From the NCBI GenBank assembly GCA_036501665.1, contig DASXZW010000126.1, positions 10,847-74,846 of the forward strand: a stretch of DNA of 64,000 bases. The letters are read 5' to 3'. A program made the translations under genes and the position numbers. This DNA is from DATAUD01 sp036501665 (GTDB taxonomy: Bacteria > Verrucomicrobiota > Verrucomicrobiia > Limisphaerales > Palsa-1400). Position 1 is the stretch's first letter. Every line of letters starts with the position of its first letter. Under the pieces are notes generated by a model. The model saw only the letters and a list, made by a program, of their open reading frames with translations. It was not told where the DNA came from and searched no databases. This document shows, piece by piece, positions 52,551 through 62,200 of the stretch.

Positions 52551-54395
52551 TTAGGATTTGCGGGTGCGGACGGCGGTTAGGATTTCGGCGATGGCTTCGG
52601 CTTTGGGTTTTGCGCCTTGATTGCCCTTTCCGTGGATTCGGATGCTGACGTTTCCGGCGTCGAGGTCGCGCTGGCCAATGACGAGCATTGTGTGAACCTT
52701 CGATTCTTCGGCGCGCAGGATTTTGCCGTTGATTTTGTCGTTGCCGAAATCGCCTTCGGCGCGGATGAAGTTGGCGCGGAGTTCGGCAAGAATGGATTTG
52801 GCGTAGGCGATGAGATTTTCGTCGTCGCCGATGGTGAGGACGCGCACCTGGTCAGGAGCGAGCCACAGCGGAAAATTTCCAGCGTAGTGCTCGATGAGGA
52901 AACCGATGAAGCGTTCGTGCGTGCCGAGCGGGGCGCGATGGATGCAGAGCGGGGTTTTCTCGGAGTTATCGCGGTCGCGGTATTTCAGGCCGAAGCGGGA
53001 CGGGACGGCGAAATCGACCTGGTTGGTCGCGAGGGTGAACTCGCGTCCGATGACGCTCCAGACCTGGACATCGATCTTGGGGCCGTAAAAGGCGGCTTCG
53101 TTGGGAACTTCGATGAAATTTATTTTTGACTCGACGAGAACGCGCCGGACGAGGTCCTCGGTTTTTTTCCAAAGCTCGGGTTCGTTGACGAATTTGGCGT
53201 TGTCGCCGGTGAGGCGCGCGGGGTCGTGGGTGCTGAAACGCATGATGTATTTCTCGATGCCGAAAATCTTGAAATACTTGAGATACATTTCGTTGACGGC
53301 GTTGAATTCGTTGGAGAATTGATCTTCGGTGCAGTAGATGTGGGCGTCGTTCATGTTGAGCGCGCGCACTCGCATGAGGCCGAAGAGTTCGCCGGATTGT
53401 TCGTAGCGATAGTTGGTGCCGTATTCGGCGAGGCGCAGCGGGAGATCGCGGTAGCTGCGGGGTTCGGCGGCGAAAATGCGATGGTGATGGGGGCAGTTCA
53501 TCGCTTTGAGATAATAGCGCTCGCCTTCGGCGGAATCGTCTTTCAGTTCCATCGGCGGGAACATCGAGTCTTTGTAGAGCAGCGGGAGGTGGCCGCTTGT
53601 CAAATAAAGTTTTTCTTTCGCGATGTGCGGAGTCTTGACGCGGACGTAGCCGGCGGTGAATTCGGTTTCCTTGGCGAGCTTTTCCAATTCCTCGGCGATG
53701 GCGGCGCCTTTTGGGAGCCAAAGGGCGAGGCCCGGGCCGACGTATTCGGAGTCGAAGGCGAAGAGGCCCATTTCGTGGCCGATTTTTCGATGGTCGCGGC
53801 GCTTGGCTTCCTCGACCATTTTGAAGTAGGCGTCCATCTCGGTTTTGTTTTTGAACGCGGTGCCGTAGATGCGCTGGAGCTGGGGATTGCGTTCGTCGCC
53901 CTTGTAGTAGGCGCTGGCGAGATGAGTGATTTTGAACGCGCCGATGTTGCCGGTGCGCATGACGTGGGGGCCGGCGCAGAGGTCGATGAAATCGCCGTTC
54001 TTGTAGTAGGAAATGGGCTCGCTCTCGGGAATATTCTTGACGATGTCGAGCTTGAATTTGCTGGGGACGGGGCGTTCGCCGAGGGCGGCGAGGCGGCCGT
54101 GTTCGGCGTCGGCCAGGGCTTGCTGGCGTGTGACAACAACTTTTTCGAAGGTTTGGTTGGCCTTGACGACCTGCTTCATTTCCTCCTCGATCTTGGGAAA
54201 ATCGTCGGGGCTGATGCGGTGGGAAAGTTCGACGTCGTAGTAGAAGCCGTTTTCGACGGGGGGGCCGGCGGCGAATTGGGCGTCGGGCCAGAGTTTGGCG
54301 ATGGCGGCGGCCAGGACGTGGGCGCAGGAATGGCGGATGCGCTCGAGGTCGGTCATTTTCTGGCGTTCTTCAGGTGTTTTGCGTTCGTTTTCCAT
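52551..54395 (-). CDS. thrS: Threonyl-tRNA synthetase lacking the TGS domain
   Basis: 614 residues, starting at the editing domain: RIRHSCAHVLAAAIAKLWPD with the HxxxH editing site and DFIDLCAGPHVMRTG (HxxxC partner). Then the class II core: LKAMNCPHHHRIFAAEPRSY (Cys zinc ligand), MNDAHIYCTEDQFSNEFNAV (His ligand), EAAFYGPKIDVQV, and HRAPLGTHERFIGFLIEHYA. The C-terminal anticodon-binding domain ends near RTRKS. The normal first 60 residues (TGS) are missing, and MENERK leads straight into the editing domain. It ligates Thr to tRNA-Thr and deacylates Ser-tRNA-Thr. A large inverted repeat lies just upstream. Confidence 0.95.
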   Translation of the reverse strand: MENERKTPEERQKMTDLERIRHSCAHVLAAAIAKLWPDAQFAAGPPVENGFYYDVELSHRISPDDFPKIEEEMKQVVKANQTFEKVVVTRQQALADAEHGRLAALGERPVPSKFKLDIVKNIPESEPISYYKNGDFIDLCAGPHVMRTGNIGAFKITHLASAYYKGDERNPQLQRIYGTAFKNKTEMDAYFKMVEEAKRRDHRKIGHEMGLFAFDSEYVGPGLALWLPKGAAIAEELEKLAKETEFTAGYVRVKTPHIAKEKLYLTSGHLPLLYKDSMFPPMELKDDSAEGERYYLKAMNCPHHHRIFAAEPRSYRDLPLRLAEYGTNYRYEQSGELFGLMRVRALNMNDAHIYCTEDQFSNEFNAVNEMYLKYFKIFGIEKYIMRFSTHDPARLTGDNAKFVNEPELWKKTEDLVRRVLVESKINFIEVPNEAAFYGPKIDVQVWSVIGREFTLATNQVDFAVPSRFGLKYRDRDNSEKTPLCIHRAPLGTHERFIGFLIEHYAGNFPLWLAPDQVRVLTIGDDENLIAYAKSILAELRANFIRAEGDFGNDKINGKILRAEESKVHTMLVIGQRDLDAGNVSIRIHGKGNQGAKPKAEAIAEILTAVRTRKS

Positions 54396-54411
54396 ATTCT
54401 ACTTTATTCCA

Positions 54412-54561
54412 ATTCACGTTCAAAATGAGACCAATTCGCTGGTTCTTTTGGCCTCTGGCGTCGTTGCGCGCTCGTTGCAGACCTCTGCGGGTATGCGTCT
54501 CGCATGCGCCTCGCCAGAGGCCAAAAGTCCTGCGCGCCTTACTCTCATTTTGAACGCGAAT
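54412..54561. repeat. 150-nt nested inverted repeat in the thrS upstream region
   Basis: Outer arms of 19 nt (one mismatch), with CGTTCAAAATGAGA (54417-54430) and TCTCATTTTGAACG (54543-54556). Inner arms of 16 nt, with TTTTGGCCTCTGGCG (54446-54460) and CGCCAGAGGCCAAAA (54512-54526). The centre holds smaller palindromes such as GCAGACCTCTGC. It fills the gap between gspB stop and thrS start. It may be a MITE-like insertion or a structured 5' leader; no T-box motif is visible. Confidence 0.75.
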
Positions 54562-54566
54562 CGGAA

Positions 54567-55148
54567 TTACTGTCCGCCCATCATAAGCACTTTGGACTGG
54601 CCCTTCCAGTCCAGAAAAATGCGGTCGCTCAGGATGCCCTTGACGAGGACATCGCCGATTTTGTCTCCGGGCGCGACTGTCTGGCCGTTCACCAGGGCGC
54701 GCGGGTTTGTTTTGTTATAGAAAATTGCTTTGACGGTCAAGTTTGTCGGAAAGGTTTCTGGGGGCGCGACGGGGGGATTGAGCGCGGCATTTGGAGCGTT
54801 GCCGACAATTTGTGCTGGCCCGGGCGCTACGGGTGGTGGGGAAATTTTTTGGATCTCGGGCGCGGGTGTTGGGGTTGAGACGGGTGGTTCTGGAATTGGT
54901 TTGTTGACGATGGGAGCGGGAGCATCGGCGGCAATTGGTGGGGACGGGTTTGCCGGTGACAAGTAGAGCCAGGCGGAGATGGCGAGTCCCAGCACGGCGA
55001 CAATTATTATTGCGATCAGCAGCGGGGAGGAATTGCTGCCGGGGGATGGAGCGGCGGCGGGCGGCATCGGGAGCGGCACGGGGGCTTGCACGGGGCGGTT
55101 TTTGTCGGATTGGCTGGCGCGTTTGAGGGCGTCGTTAATGAGGCTCAT
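54567..55148 (-). CDS. gspB: General secretion pathway protein B-like (GspB)
   Basis: 193 residues. Begins SLINDALKRASQSDKNRP, the GspB family start, then a cytoplasmic Pro-rich stretch, one membrane helix (PLLIAIIIVAVLGLAISAWL, about 43-62), a long Pro/Ala linker (SPPIAADAPAPIVNKPIPEP), and a C-terminal domain VKAIFYNKTNPRALVNGQTV with ILSDRIFLDWKGQSKVLMMG. GspB with GspA helps the secretin pass the peptidoglycan in some T2SS. It is far from the main cluster and downstream of a gspA-like gene on the same strand. Confidence 0.8.
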   Translation of the reverse strand: MSLINDALKRASQSDKNRPVQAPVPLPMPPAAAPSPGSNSSPLLIAIIIVAVLGLAISAWLYLSPANPSPPIAADAPAPIVNKPIPEPPVSTPTPAPEIQKISPPPVAPGPAQIVGNAPNAALNPPVAPPETFPTNLTVKAIFYNKTNPRALVNGQTVAPGDKIGDVLVKGILSDRIFLDWKGQSKVLMMGGQ

Positions 55149-55206
55149 AGGTCAACCTAGCATCCGTGGGCAGCGCATCCCGTTCTGTTCTGAGTCTGGA
55201 GCGTCC

Positions 55207-55236
55207 GCGGACGCCTCGGCGAGGCGTCCCTACCAC
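55207..55236 (+). repeat. Short palindromic repeat, GACGCCTCGGCGAGGCGTC family, copy 3
   Basis: GACGCCTCGGCGAGGCGTC followed by CCTACCA, between the gspB start and the gspA-like stop. It matches 13641 and 48779. It separates the two genes by 109 nt. Confidence 0.75.
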
Positions 55237-55257
55237 ATTTCGATTTGTCAGCTCTGC

Positions 55258-56073
55258 TCATAGGTCGGTTTGGCCTTCCAGTTCGCGGCGGGCGCGGCCG
55301 ACGGTGTTGAAGTCGATTTTTCCACTTTGCGCAACATAACCCGCGAGGAGGCATTTGTCGCAGATGGCGTTGATCAATCGCGGGATGCCTTTGCTGTAAT
55401 TATAAATGCGCCAGACCGCGCCGTTGGTGAAATGAGGAGTCCCGTTCGCGCCGGAAACCTGCAAACGGTGCTGGATGTATTGGATGATTTCGTTTCGGCT
55501 CAGGGGGCGGAGATGGTAGCGGATCGTGATGCGCTGGCGCAATTGGCGGAGGCTGTGTTCGTTCAGGCGCGCGCGAAGTTCCGGCTGGCCCATGAGGACG
55601 ATTTGCAGAAGTTTGCGCTCGTCGGTTTCAAGGTTTGACAGCAATCGCACTTGCTCGAGCAAATCGGGGGTCAGGTTCTGGGCCTCGTCAATAATCAGGA
55701 CGGTTTCCTTGTTGTTTTCGACTTGTTGCAGCAGGAAACGGTTGATTTCGGCGACGGTTTCGAGGCGGTCGAGGCCCTTGACCTCGAGGTTCAACTCCAT
55801 CGCGATGGCTTTCATGAGCTGATCGGCATTGAGAACGGGATTGAGGATGAGCGCCGTGGAAAAGCCGGGTCCCAATTGTTCGAGGAGAGCACGGCAGAGG
55901 GTTGTTTTTCCGGCTCCGACTTCGCCAGTCAACTGCACGAAACCCTTTCGCTCGCGAATGCCATAGAGGAGGTGGTTAAAGGCCTCACGGTGGCGCGCGC
56001 TGAAAAACAGGAACCGCGGATTGGGCGTAATGGTAAATGGCGGCTCCGTCAGACCGTAGTATTCCAAATACAC
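55258..56073 (-). CDS. gspA: GspA/ExeA-like AAA ATPase
   Basis: 271 residues, GTG start at 56073. YYGLTEPPFTITPNPRFLFF is the family opening; Walker A GFVQLTGEVGAGKTTLCRAL (about 50), Walker B VLIIDEAQNLTPDLLEQVRL, sensor LLQIVLMGQPELRARLN, then a lid with HLRPLSRNEIIQYIQHRLQV. The longer GspA of Aeromonas has a periplasmic peptidoglycan-binding part after a membrane helix; here it is absent, so only the ATPase is present. With gspB this should power secretin placement. 109 nt before gspB. Confidence 0.82.
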   Translation of the reverse strand: MYLEYYGLTEPPFTITPNPRFLFFSARHREAFNHLLYGIRERKGFVQLTGEVGAGKTTLCRALLEQLGPGFSTALILNPVLNADQLMKAIAMELNLEVKGLDRLETVAEINRFLLQQVENNKETVLIIDEAQNLTPDLLEQVRLLSNLETDERKLLQIVLMGQPELRARLNEHSLRQLRQRITIRYHLRPLSRNEIIQYIQHRLQVSGANGTPHFTNGAVWRIYNYSKGIPRLINAICDKCLLAGYVAQSGKIDFNTVGRARRELEGQTDL

Positions 56074-56140
56074 GACACAGGAGTAGCGGAAATTGGATGG
56101 GGCGAAAAGATAAATTGCCTCGGAAGAGGACCGGGGAATT

Positions 56141-56211
56141 TGACAGGATGAGCAGGATTTAACAGGATGAAGACAAGGAATTAACCACGGATTGCACGGA
56201 GGTCACGGATG
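56141..56211 (+). repeat. Dispersed CAGGAT and ACCACGGAT repeats before the oxidoreductase gene
   Basis: TGACAGGATGAGCAGGATTT then AACAGGATG at 56141-56169, followed at 56181 by TTAACCACGGATTGCACGGA. The same two elements recur in reverse order at 62664-62790, and the second at 24499. No gene in 56074-56295. Confidence 0.7.
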
Positions 56212-56295
56212 CAAGGGGGGAGCGCAAGTGTCCATGTATGCGGATTGAAAAGGGTTTCATTCTGGGAGGGAATGCGCAATATGCGGGGGGATTGG

Positions 56296-57576
56296 ATGGA
56301 ACGACGGATCAAAATTGCGTTGATTGGCGCCGGTATGTTCGGCGGCGATGTCCATTTGCGGACTTACGCGAATTTGCAGTTTTCGGGAATCTCGCCGCAT
56401 CTTGGGCGCATTGGGCTGGATGGTTGGGCGCGGGATTTTGCGCCGGTTTCGTTCGAACTTGCCGCAGTTGCCACGAAGTCAAAATCTTCGGCACAGCGTT
56501 CCTGCGATCTTTTCAAGAAGCTGACCCAGCATCGACCGCGCGCTTATTTTGGGGCGGAGCCGTGGAATGACATCCTTCGCGATATTCCTGATCTCGATGT
56601 CATTGCGGTGGCGACGCCAGACCACTTGCACACGCCAGTCATCCTAGCGGCTTTGCGCCGAGGGGTTCATGTCATCACGGAAAAACCGATGTGCCTTTCG
56701 ATCCATGAAGCGGACGACATCGTGGAACTGGCTGCGCGGAAAAATCTGATTGTCGCCGTGGACATGCACAAGCGTTATGATCCCGACCATCTGCGGATTC
56801 ACGACGAAATCAAGACCAAGATTGGGGAGCCTTTGTATGGCGTCGCGTATTTGGAAGAGCCGCTGGAGGTTTCGACGAGCACGTTCAAGTGGGCGGAGCA
56901 GAGCGATCCTTTTAGTTATGTCGGCCCGCATTGGGTTGATTTGATCTGGCATTATTATCACAGCAAACCGGTTTCATTGACGGCGGTTGGACAAAAAAAG
57001 AAGCTGCTCGCGAAACGCATCAACGCTTACGACGCGGTGCAGGTGCGGGTCGATTACGCGAACGGGATGAGCATTCACTTTCATAACAACTGGATCACGC
57101 CGCCGGATTTCGAGGGAGCGGTCAATCAAGGGCACGAAATTATCGGGACGGAGGGCAAGGTGGAAAGCGACCAGCAATATCGAGGACTGCGTTACTGGCA
57201 CAAGGGCGGCGGGAGCCGAACAGTCAATACACATTTCACGCGAGAGATTTCGCGGCTTGACGGCGGCGGCAAGGCCTGCGTGGGCTACGGCGTGGATAGT
57301 TTGGTTGCGGGCCTGGCGGCGATTTGTCGGAGAAAATTTTTCGACGCCAGCCGGGAAAGTCTTTCCACGGTTTATCCAACGGCGGAGGATGGGCGGTTGA
57401 CCGTGGCGCTCGTCCATGCGGCGGCAATTGTACGCGACTTGAATTTTGGTTACACACAACGAGGGCTTGGCGCGCCGGTGACGGCTCGTTTTGGCAGCGA
57501 TGGCATCACGGTCATTGATCCTTTACAAAAGTCGAAGGCGGCGGTTTTTAATAGGATTTACAAAAAGGCAATCTGA
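56296..57576 (+). CDS. Gfo/Idh/MocA-family NAD(P)-dependent oxidoreductase
   Basis: 426 residues from ATG at 56296; the frame is open to 56209 but the Rossmann motif IKIALIGAGMFGGDVHLRTY should sit at the very start, so upstream starts are unlikely. NAD domain to about residue 140 with DLDVIAVATPDHLHTPVILA and VHVITEKPMCLSIHEADDIV (the EKP motif). The C-terminal substrate domain has VAVDMHKRYDPDHLRIHDEI and WVDLIWHYYHSKP. Family members act on sugars, inositols or related alcohols. It is 1 nt before the aminotransferase, suggesting a two-step oxidation-transamination pathway. Confidence 0.9.
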   Translation: MERRIKIALIGAGMFGGDVHLRTYANLQFSGISPHLGRIGLDGWARDFAPVSFELAAVATKSKSSAQRSCDLFKKLTQHRPRAYFGAEPWNDILRDIPDLDVIAVATPDHLHTPVILAALRRGVHVITEKPMCLSIHEADDIVELAARKNLIVAVDMHKRYDPDHLRIHDEIKTKIGEPLYGVAYLEEPLEVSTSTFKWAEQSDPFSYVGPHWVDLIWHYYHSKPVSLTAVGQKKKLLAKRINAYDAVQVRVDYANGMSIHFHNNWITPPDFEGAVNQGHEIIGTEGKVESDQQYRGLRYWHKGGGSRTVNTHFTREISRLDGGGKACVGYGVDSLVAGLAAICRRKFFDASRESLSTVYPTAEDGRLTVALVHAAAIVRDLNFGYTQRGLGAPVTARFGSDGITVIDPLQKSKAAVFNRIYKKAI

Positions 57577-57577
57577 C

Positions 57578-58984
57578 ATGGGCAAGGAATTTGACATCAC
57601 ACCGAAGGACGTTCCGAAAGTGGAGACGAAATACAGGCGCATCGTGACGCCGCTGCCGCATCCGGACTCGGTGCGCACGCTGGAGAAGCTGCATCGGTGC
57701 GAGCCGATTTCGATGCGGGGCCAGCCGCCGCTGGTCTGGGACCGGGCGGAGGATATTTTTGTCTATGACAAATACGGCAACCGCTGGCTCGACTGGAGTT
57801 CGGGCGTGCTGGTAGCCAATTCAGGCCATTCCGCCCCGGAAATTCGCAAAGCGATCATCGAGCAGGTTGAAAGCGGATTATTGCACAATTACGTTTTTCC
57901 GAGCGAAGAACGCGCCGCGCTGGCGGATTTGCTATTGCGGTTTGCGCCGTCGGGTTTGACGAAAATATTCTTTTTGACGACTGGAGCGGAGTCGGTGGAG
58001 TGCGCCATCAAACTGGCGCGCGCCAATGGGATTAAGATCGGCGGACCGAACAAAATTGGGATTGTGGGGGCGGAACGAGCATTTCATGGACGCACACTCG
58101 GAGCGCAGCAAGCCGGGGGGATTCCCAGCCAGAAAGATTGGATCGTGAACGAGGACCCGGCGATCATCAACGTGCCGTTTCCTGACGGCTTTTGGACGAG
58201 GGACACGAGCTTTAACCTTTTTTTGCAGACGCTCAAGGAAAAGGGGATGGACCCGAAAAACGTCGCGGGAGTCATCATGGAAACGTATCAGGGCGTCGGG
58301 CCGGATTTTGCGCCGCGAAAATATATCGAAGACCTGGCGCAATGGTGCCGGGCGAACCAGGTGGTTTTAATATTTGACGAGGTGCAGGCGGGCTTTGGAC
58401 GCACGGGAAGGTTTTGGGCTTTCGAGCATTACGGAGTCACGCCGGACCTGATTTGTTGCGGCAAGGGAATGAGCAGTTCGCTGCCGATTTCGGCGGTGAT
58501 TGGACGCGAGGCGATCCTGGACCAGTTTCCGGCGGGGTCGATGACAAGCACGCACACGGGAAATCCGGTTTGCGTGGCGGCGGCGATGGCGAGCCTGCTG
58601 AAGATTGTGAACGGTAGTTTGACAGCGAACGCCGACCGGATGGGAGCGATTCTGGAGCGGGGTCTTGCGGCGTTGCATCTTCGGCACAGCGAGATCATTG
58701 GACATTTTTCCGCGCGTGGATTAGTGGGCGGGGTTCAAATTGTGAATCCCGAATTCAAGGAGCCGAACGCGGACCTGGCGCATGATATTGTTGAGCGGTG
58801 CTTCCACAAGGGGCTTCTGTTTTTCGCGCCGGTCGGGGCGTGGGGGCAGACGGTGAAGATTGCGCCGCCGCTGACGATTACGGAGGAGCCGTTGCGGGAG
58901 GGGTTGGCTGTTTTGAGTGAGGCGATGGATGAGGCGGTTGCGGCGATGGGAAGTCCGGCGGGCGGCAGAAAATTGATTTCATAA
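57578..58984 (+). CDS. Class III PLP-dependent aminotransferase
   Basis: 468 residues from ATG at 57578, AAGG a few nt upstream, directly after the oxidoreductase stop. Motifs: RWLDWSSGVLVANSGHSAPE, FFLTTGAESVECAIKLARAN, RAFHGRTLGAQQAGG, VLIFDEVQAGFGRTGRFWAF (Asp binds the PLP ring N), and CCGKGMSSSLPISAVIGREA with the PLP Lys near 294. Similar to 4-aminobutyrate or ornithine-type transaminases, with ALGxHG-like segment absent. The real substrate may be the keto-sugar made by the preceding oxidoreductase; this is inferred. Confidence 0.92.
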   Translation: MGKEFDITPKDVPKVETKYRRIVTPLPHPDSVRTLEKLHRCEPISMRGQPPLVWDRAEDIFVYDKYGNRWLDWSSGVLVANSGHSAPEIRKAIIEQVESGLLHNYVFPSEERAALADLLLRFAPSGLTKIFFLTTGAESVECAIKLARANGIKIGGPNKIGIVGAERAFHGRTLGAQQAGGIPSQKDWIVNEDPAIINVPFPDGFWTRDTSFNLFLQTLKEKGMDPKNVAGVIMETYQGVGPDFAPRKYIEDLAQWCRANQVVLIFDEVQAGFGRTGRFWAFEHYGVTPDLICCGKGMSSSLPISAVIGREAILDQFPAGSMTSTHTGNPVCVAAAMASLLKIVNGSLTANADRMGAILERGLAALHLRHSEIIGHFSARGLVGGVQIVNPEFKEPNADLAHDIVERCFHKGLLFFAPVGAWGQTVKIAPPLTITEEPLREGLAVLSEAMDEAVAAMGSPAGGRKLIS

Positions 58985-59267
58985 GGTTTATAGCATTTTA
59001 AGTACAACTGTAGCCACAAATTTTGGCGCGGCAGGGAGCGCTACCGTCTTGGTCGCATCCGTTGGCGTCTCGCCGACGGAACAATCCAGCGCTACGGCGG
59101 CGTGTAAAATGTTCGACAAGAGCGTCTGGCGAGACGCCAGACGCGGCGGTCGAGACGACCGCGCTCCCCACAGACCGTCCTAACCGGGCGGCTACAGCTT
59201 AAGTTAAACCGCTCCATCCAAAAAAAATTGGTGGCGTCGCGGCAGCAACGCCCTACCTTTATTGTGA
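58985..59267. repeat. Repeat-rich intergenic region before mfd
   Basis: No gene. Perfect 10-bp hairpin GCGTCTGGCG-AGA-CGCCAGACGC at 59122-59144. A CCCTACC-family copy, GGTGGCGTCGCGGCAGCAAC then GCCCTACC, at 59228-59257. The hairpin may end the aminotransferase transcript. Confidence 0.65.
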
Positions 59268-62200
59268 TTGGGTGATGTTTTTTCGGTCGTTACGTCCACT
59301 CCCGCTGTGCAGTCCCTGCGTCGGCGATTGGAGGAGGGGGGCGTGTTGTCTTTGGAGTCGGTCACACCTGGAGCGCAGCCGTTTTTTGCGGCGTTGCTTG
59401 CGAATTTATTTCCCGGACGGACGATTGTTGCGGTGACGGATAGTCTTCGTTCGCAGGAGATTTTTCAGCAGGACATTGAAACGTGGAGCGGAGACGTCGC
59501 GTTTTTCCCCTCGTGGGAAATTTTGCCGCACGAATCGCGGTTGCCGCACGCGGATGTCATCAGCGAACGGTTGGGGACGTTGATCGCGCTGTCTCAGGGG
59601 CGGGCGAAGATTGTCGTTGCGAGCGCGGTTGGGTTGCTTGAAAAGACATTTCCGCCGGAGGAACTTAAGCGGCGCACGAGGGAATTGCGGCGGGGCGACT
59701 CGATGGACCCGATGGACCTGATCGAGTGGCTTGAAGACCAGTCCTATGACGCAGAAGCGCAGGTCACTGAGCGGGGGCATGTTTCGATGCGCGGCGGGAT
59801 CGTTGATTTTTGGCCGTTGACGAGTCCGTGGCCGGTGCGGTTGGAATTTTTTGGGAATGACCTGGAATCGCTGCGCTATTTCGATCCGGCAACGCAAATT
59901 TCGCGCGAGGAAATTCAATCGATCACGGTGCCGCCAGGCGGGGAGTTGGGTTTGTTGAGAAAGGAGAAATCGCCCGTCACAGCGAGTCTTTTGGATTACG
60001 TGCCGGCGAATGCAATATTCTTGTTGGCAGAACCGGAAATGATCGAGGCGCAGGCAGAGCGGTATCAATCGCAGGCGCAGGCGGACGATCCGTTTTTGCT
60101 GACCTGGAAACAATTTCAGGAGGAAATGGGGCGGCGGAAGTTTCCGGCGCTGACGGTCAGTCAAATCGAAAACGTATTCATCGAAGATGTGGTCGTGGAC
60201 GGGGTGAAGTTGGAAAATTCCGAGGCGCTGAATTTCCAGGGGCTCGATCTTTTCCGGCCCATCGGGGAGAAGCGGCCGGAGCCACACATTGTCGAGGCGC
60301 AGCGGAAGGAATTTTTCAATCAGCTCCATCGGTGGATGAGGCAGAATTACACGGTGCAATTGTTTTGCGACAATGACGGGGAACGGCAGCGGTTTGAGGA
60401 GCTTTGGTGGGAGTACGGGCTGGGGCGACCCGATGGGTTGGAGACGAGGATTGGGGCGATTTCGCGGGGATTTTTATTTGAACCGGCGAAACTTGTTGTT
60501 GTCACAGACGCGGAGATTTTTGGGCGTTACAAGGCGCAACGACCGCGACGGTTGAAGTCACCGCACGCAGCACTGAGCCGATCTTTGCTTGACATAAATT
60601 TCGCTGAACTCACCGAAGGGGATTATGTGGTGCATTTGCAGCATGGGATCGGGCGTTACCTAGGATTGGGAGTGATGCCCGCGGCGAAGGGGAGGCAGCT
60701 TTCACTTGACAGGCCCTCACCCGTCGCGTCGAGCGAGGAGTGCATGATTATCCAATACGCGGCGTCCGGGCCGGAGGATAGCGCGCCGAAACTTTATGTT
60801 CCGGTAAGCGAGGCGCATCTGGTGAGCAAATATATTGGCGCGGGCAAGGTGCGTCCGCCGTTGCACACGTTGGGAGGGACGCGCTGGGCGAAGACGAAGG
60901 AGCACGCGGAAATAGCGGTGCGCGATGTGGCGGCGGACATGCTCGCGGTGCAGGCCGGGCGGGCGTTGCAGCCGGGGCACGCGTTTCCGGCGGACACGCA
61001 GTGGCAGCATGAGTTTGAGAATAGTTTCGTTTACGAGGAAACGCCGGATCAATGGCGCGCGATCAATGCGGCGAAGGCGGACATGGAAGCGCCGAAGCCA
61101 ATGGATCGGCTGGTTTGCGGGGATGTCGGTTACGGGAAAACGGAAGTGGCGATTCGGGCGGCGTTCAAGGCGGCGCTTGGCGGCAAGCAAGTCGCGGTGC
61201 TGGTGCCGACGACGGTTTTGGCGCAGCAACATTTCAACACGTTTTCCGAGCGAATGGCGGAGTATCCGGTGCGGGTGGAATTGCTGTCGCGGTTTCGGAC
61301 GAGGCGCGAGATTGCGCAAACGATCGAGGGGCTTGCGGATGGGTCGGTGGATATTGTGATTGGGACGCACCGCCTTTTGCAGAAGGACATTGATTTTAAG
61401 GATTTGGGTCTCGTTGTTATTGACGAAGAGCAGCGGTTTGGCGTGATGCACAAGGAGCGGTTCAAACAGTTACGGATGATGGTGGATGTCTTGACGCTGA
61501 CAGCGACGCCGATTCCGCGCACGTTGCACCTGGCGCTTGCCGGGGCGCGCGACATGAGCACGATTGAGACGCCGCCGCAGGATCGGCTGCCGGTGGAGAC
61601 GATTGTGTCGCAGTACGACGAACGGCTGATCCGCGACGCGATTCAGCGGGAGTTGAACCGCGGCGGGCAGGTTTTTTATCTGTACAACCGTGTGCTGGAC
61701 ATCGAGGTGGTCGCGCAACGATTGCGAGGATTGGTTCCGAACGCGCGCATCGCGGTCGGGCACGGGCAAATGCACAGCGACCAGCTTGAGGAAGTGATGA
61801 CGATGTTCATCAATGGCGAAACGGATGTGCTGCTTTCGACGACGATTATTGAGAGCGGGTTGGATATTCCGAACGCGAACACGATTATTATTGACCGCGC
61901 GGACCGGTTTGGTTTGAGCGATTTGTATCAATTGCGGGGGCGGGTCGGGCGCTACAAACACCAGGCTTACGCGTATCTATTGCTGCCGCGACATGCGGGG
62001 TTGTTGACAGACGCGCGGAAGCGGATCAGCGCGATCAAGCAGTATTCCAGCCTGGGAAGCGGGTTTAAAATCGCGATGCGCGACCTTGAAATTCGCGGCG
62101 CGGGAAATTTGCTAGGGGCGGAACAAAGCGGGCATATCACGGCGGTGGGGTTTGAGCTTTACTGTCAACTATTGCGGAAAAGCGTCCAGAGCCTTAAAGG

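Noticed and set aside
53226..54428. 400-codon open frame on the plus strand
   Set aside because: Antisense to thrS. Its long runs of Gly, Val and Phe come from the codon structure of thrS.
54412..54561. T-box riboswitch upstream of thrS
   Set aside because: No T-box sequence and no specifier-loop layout are seen; a symmetrical nested inverted repeat fits an inserted element better.
59406..60359. 317-codon open frame on the minus strand
   Set aside because: Antisense to mfd, basic and low in complexity.
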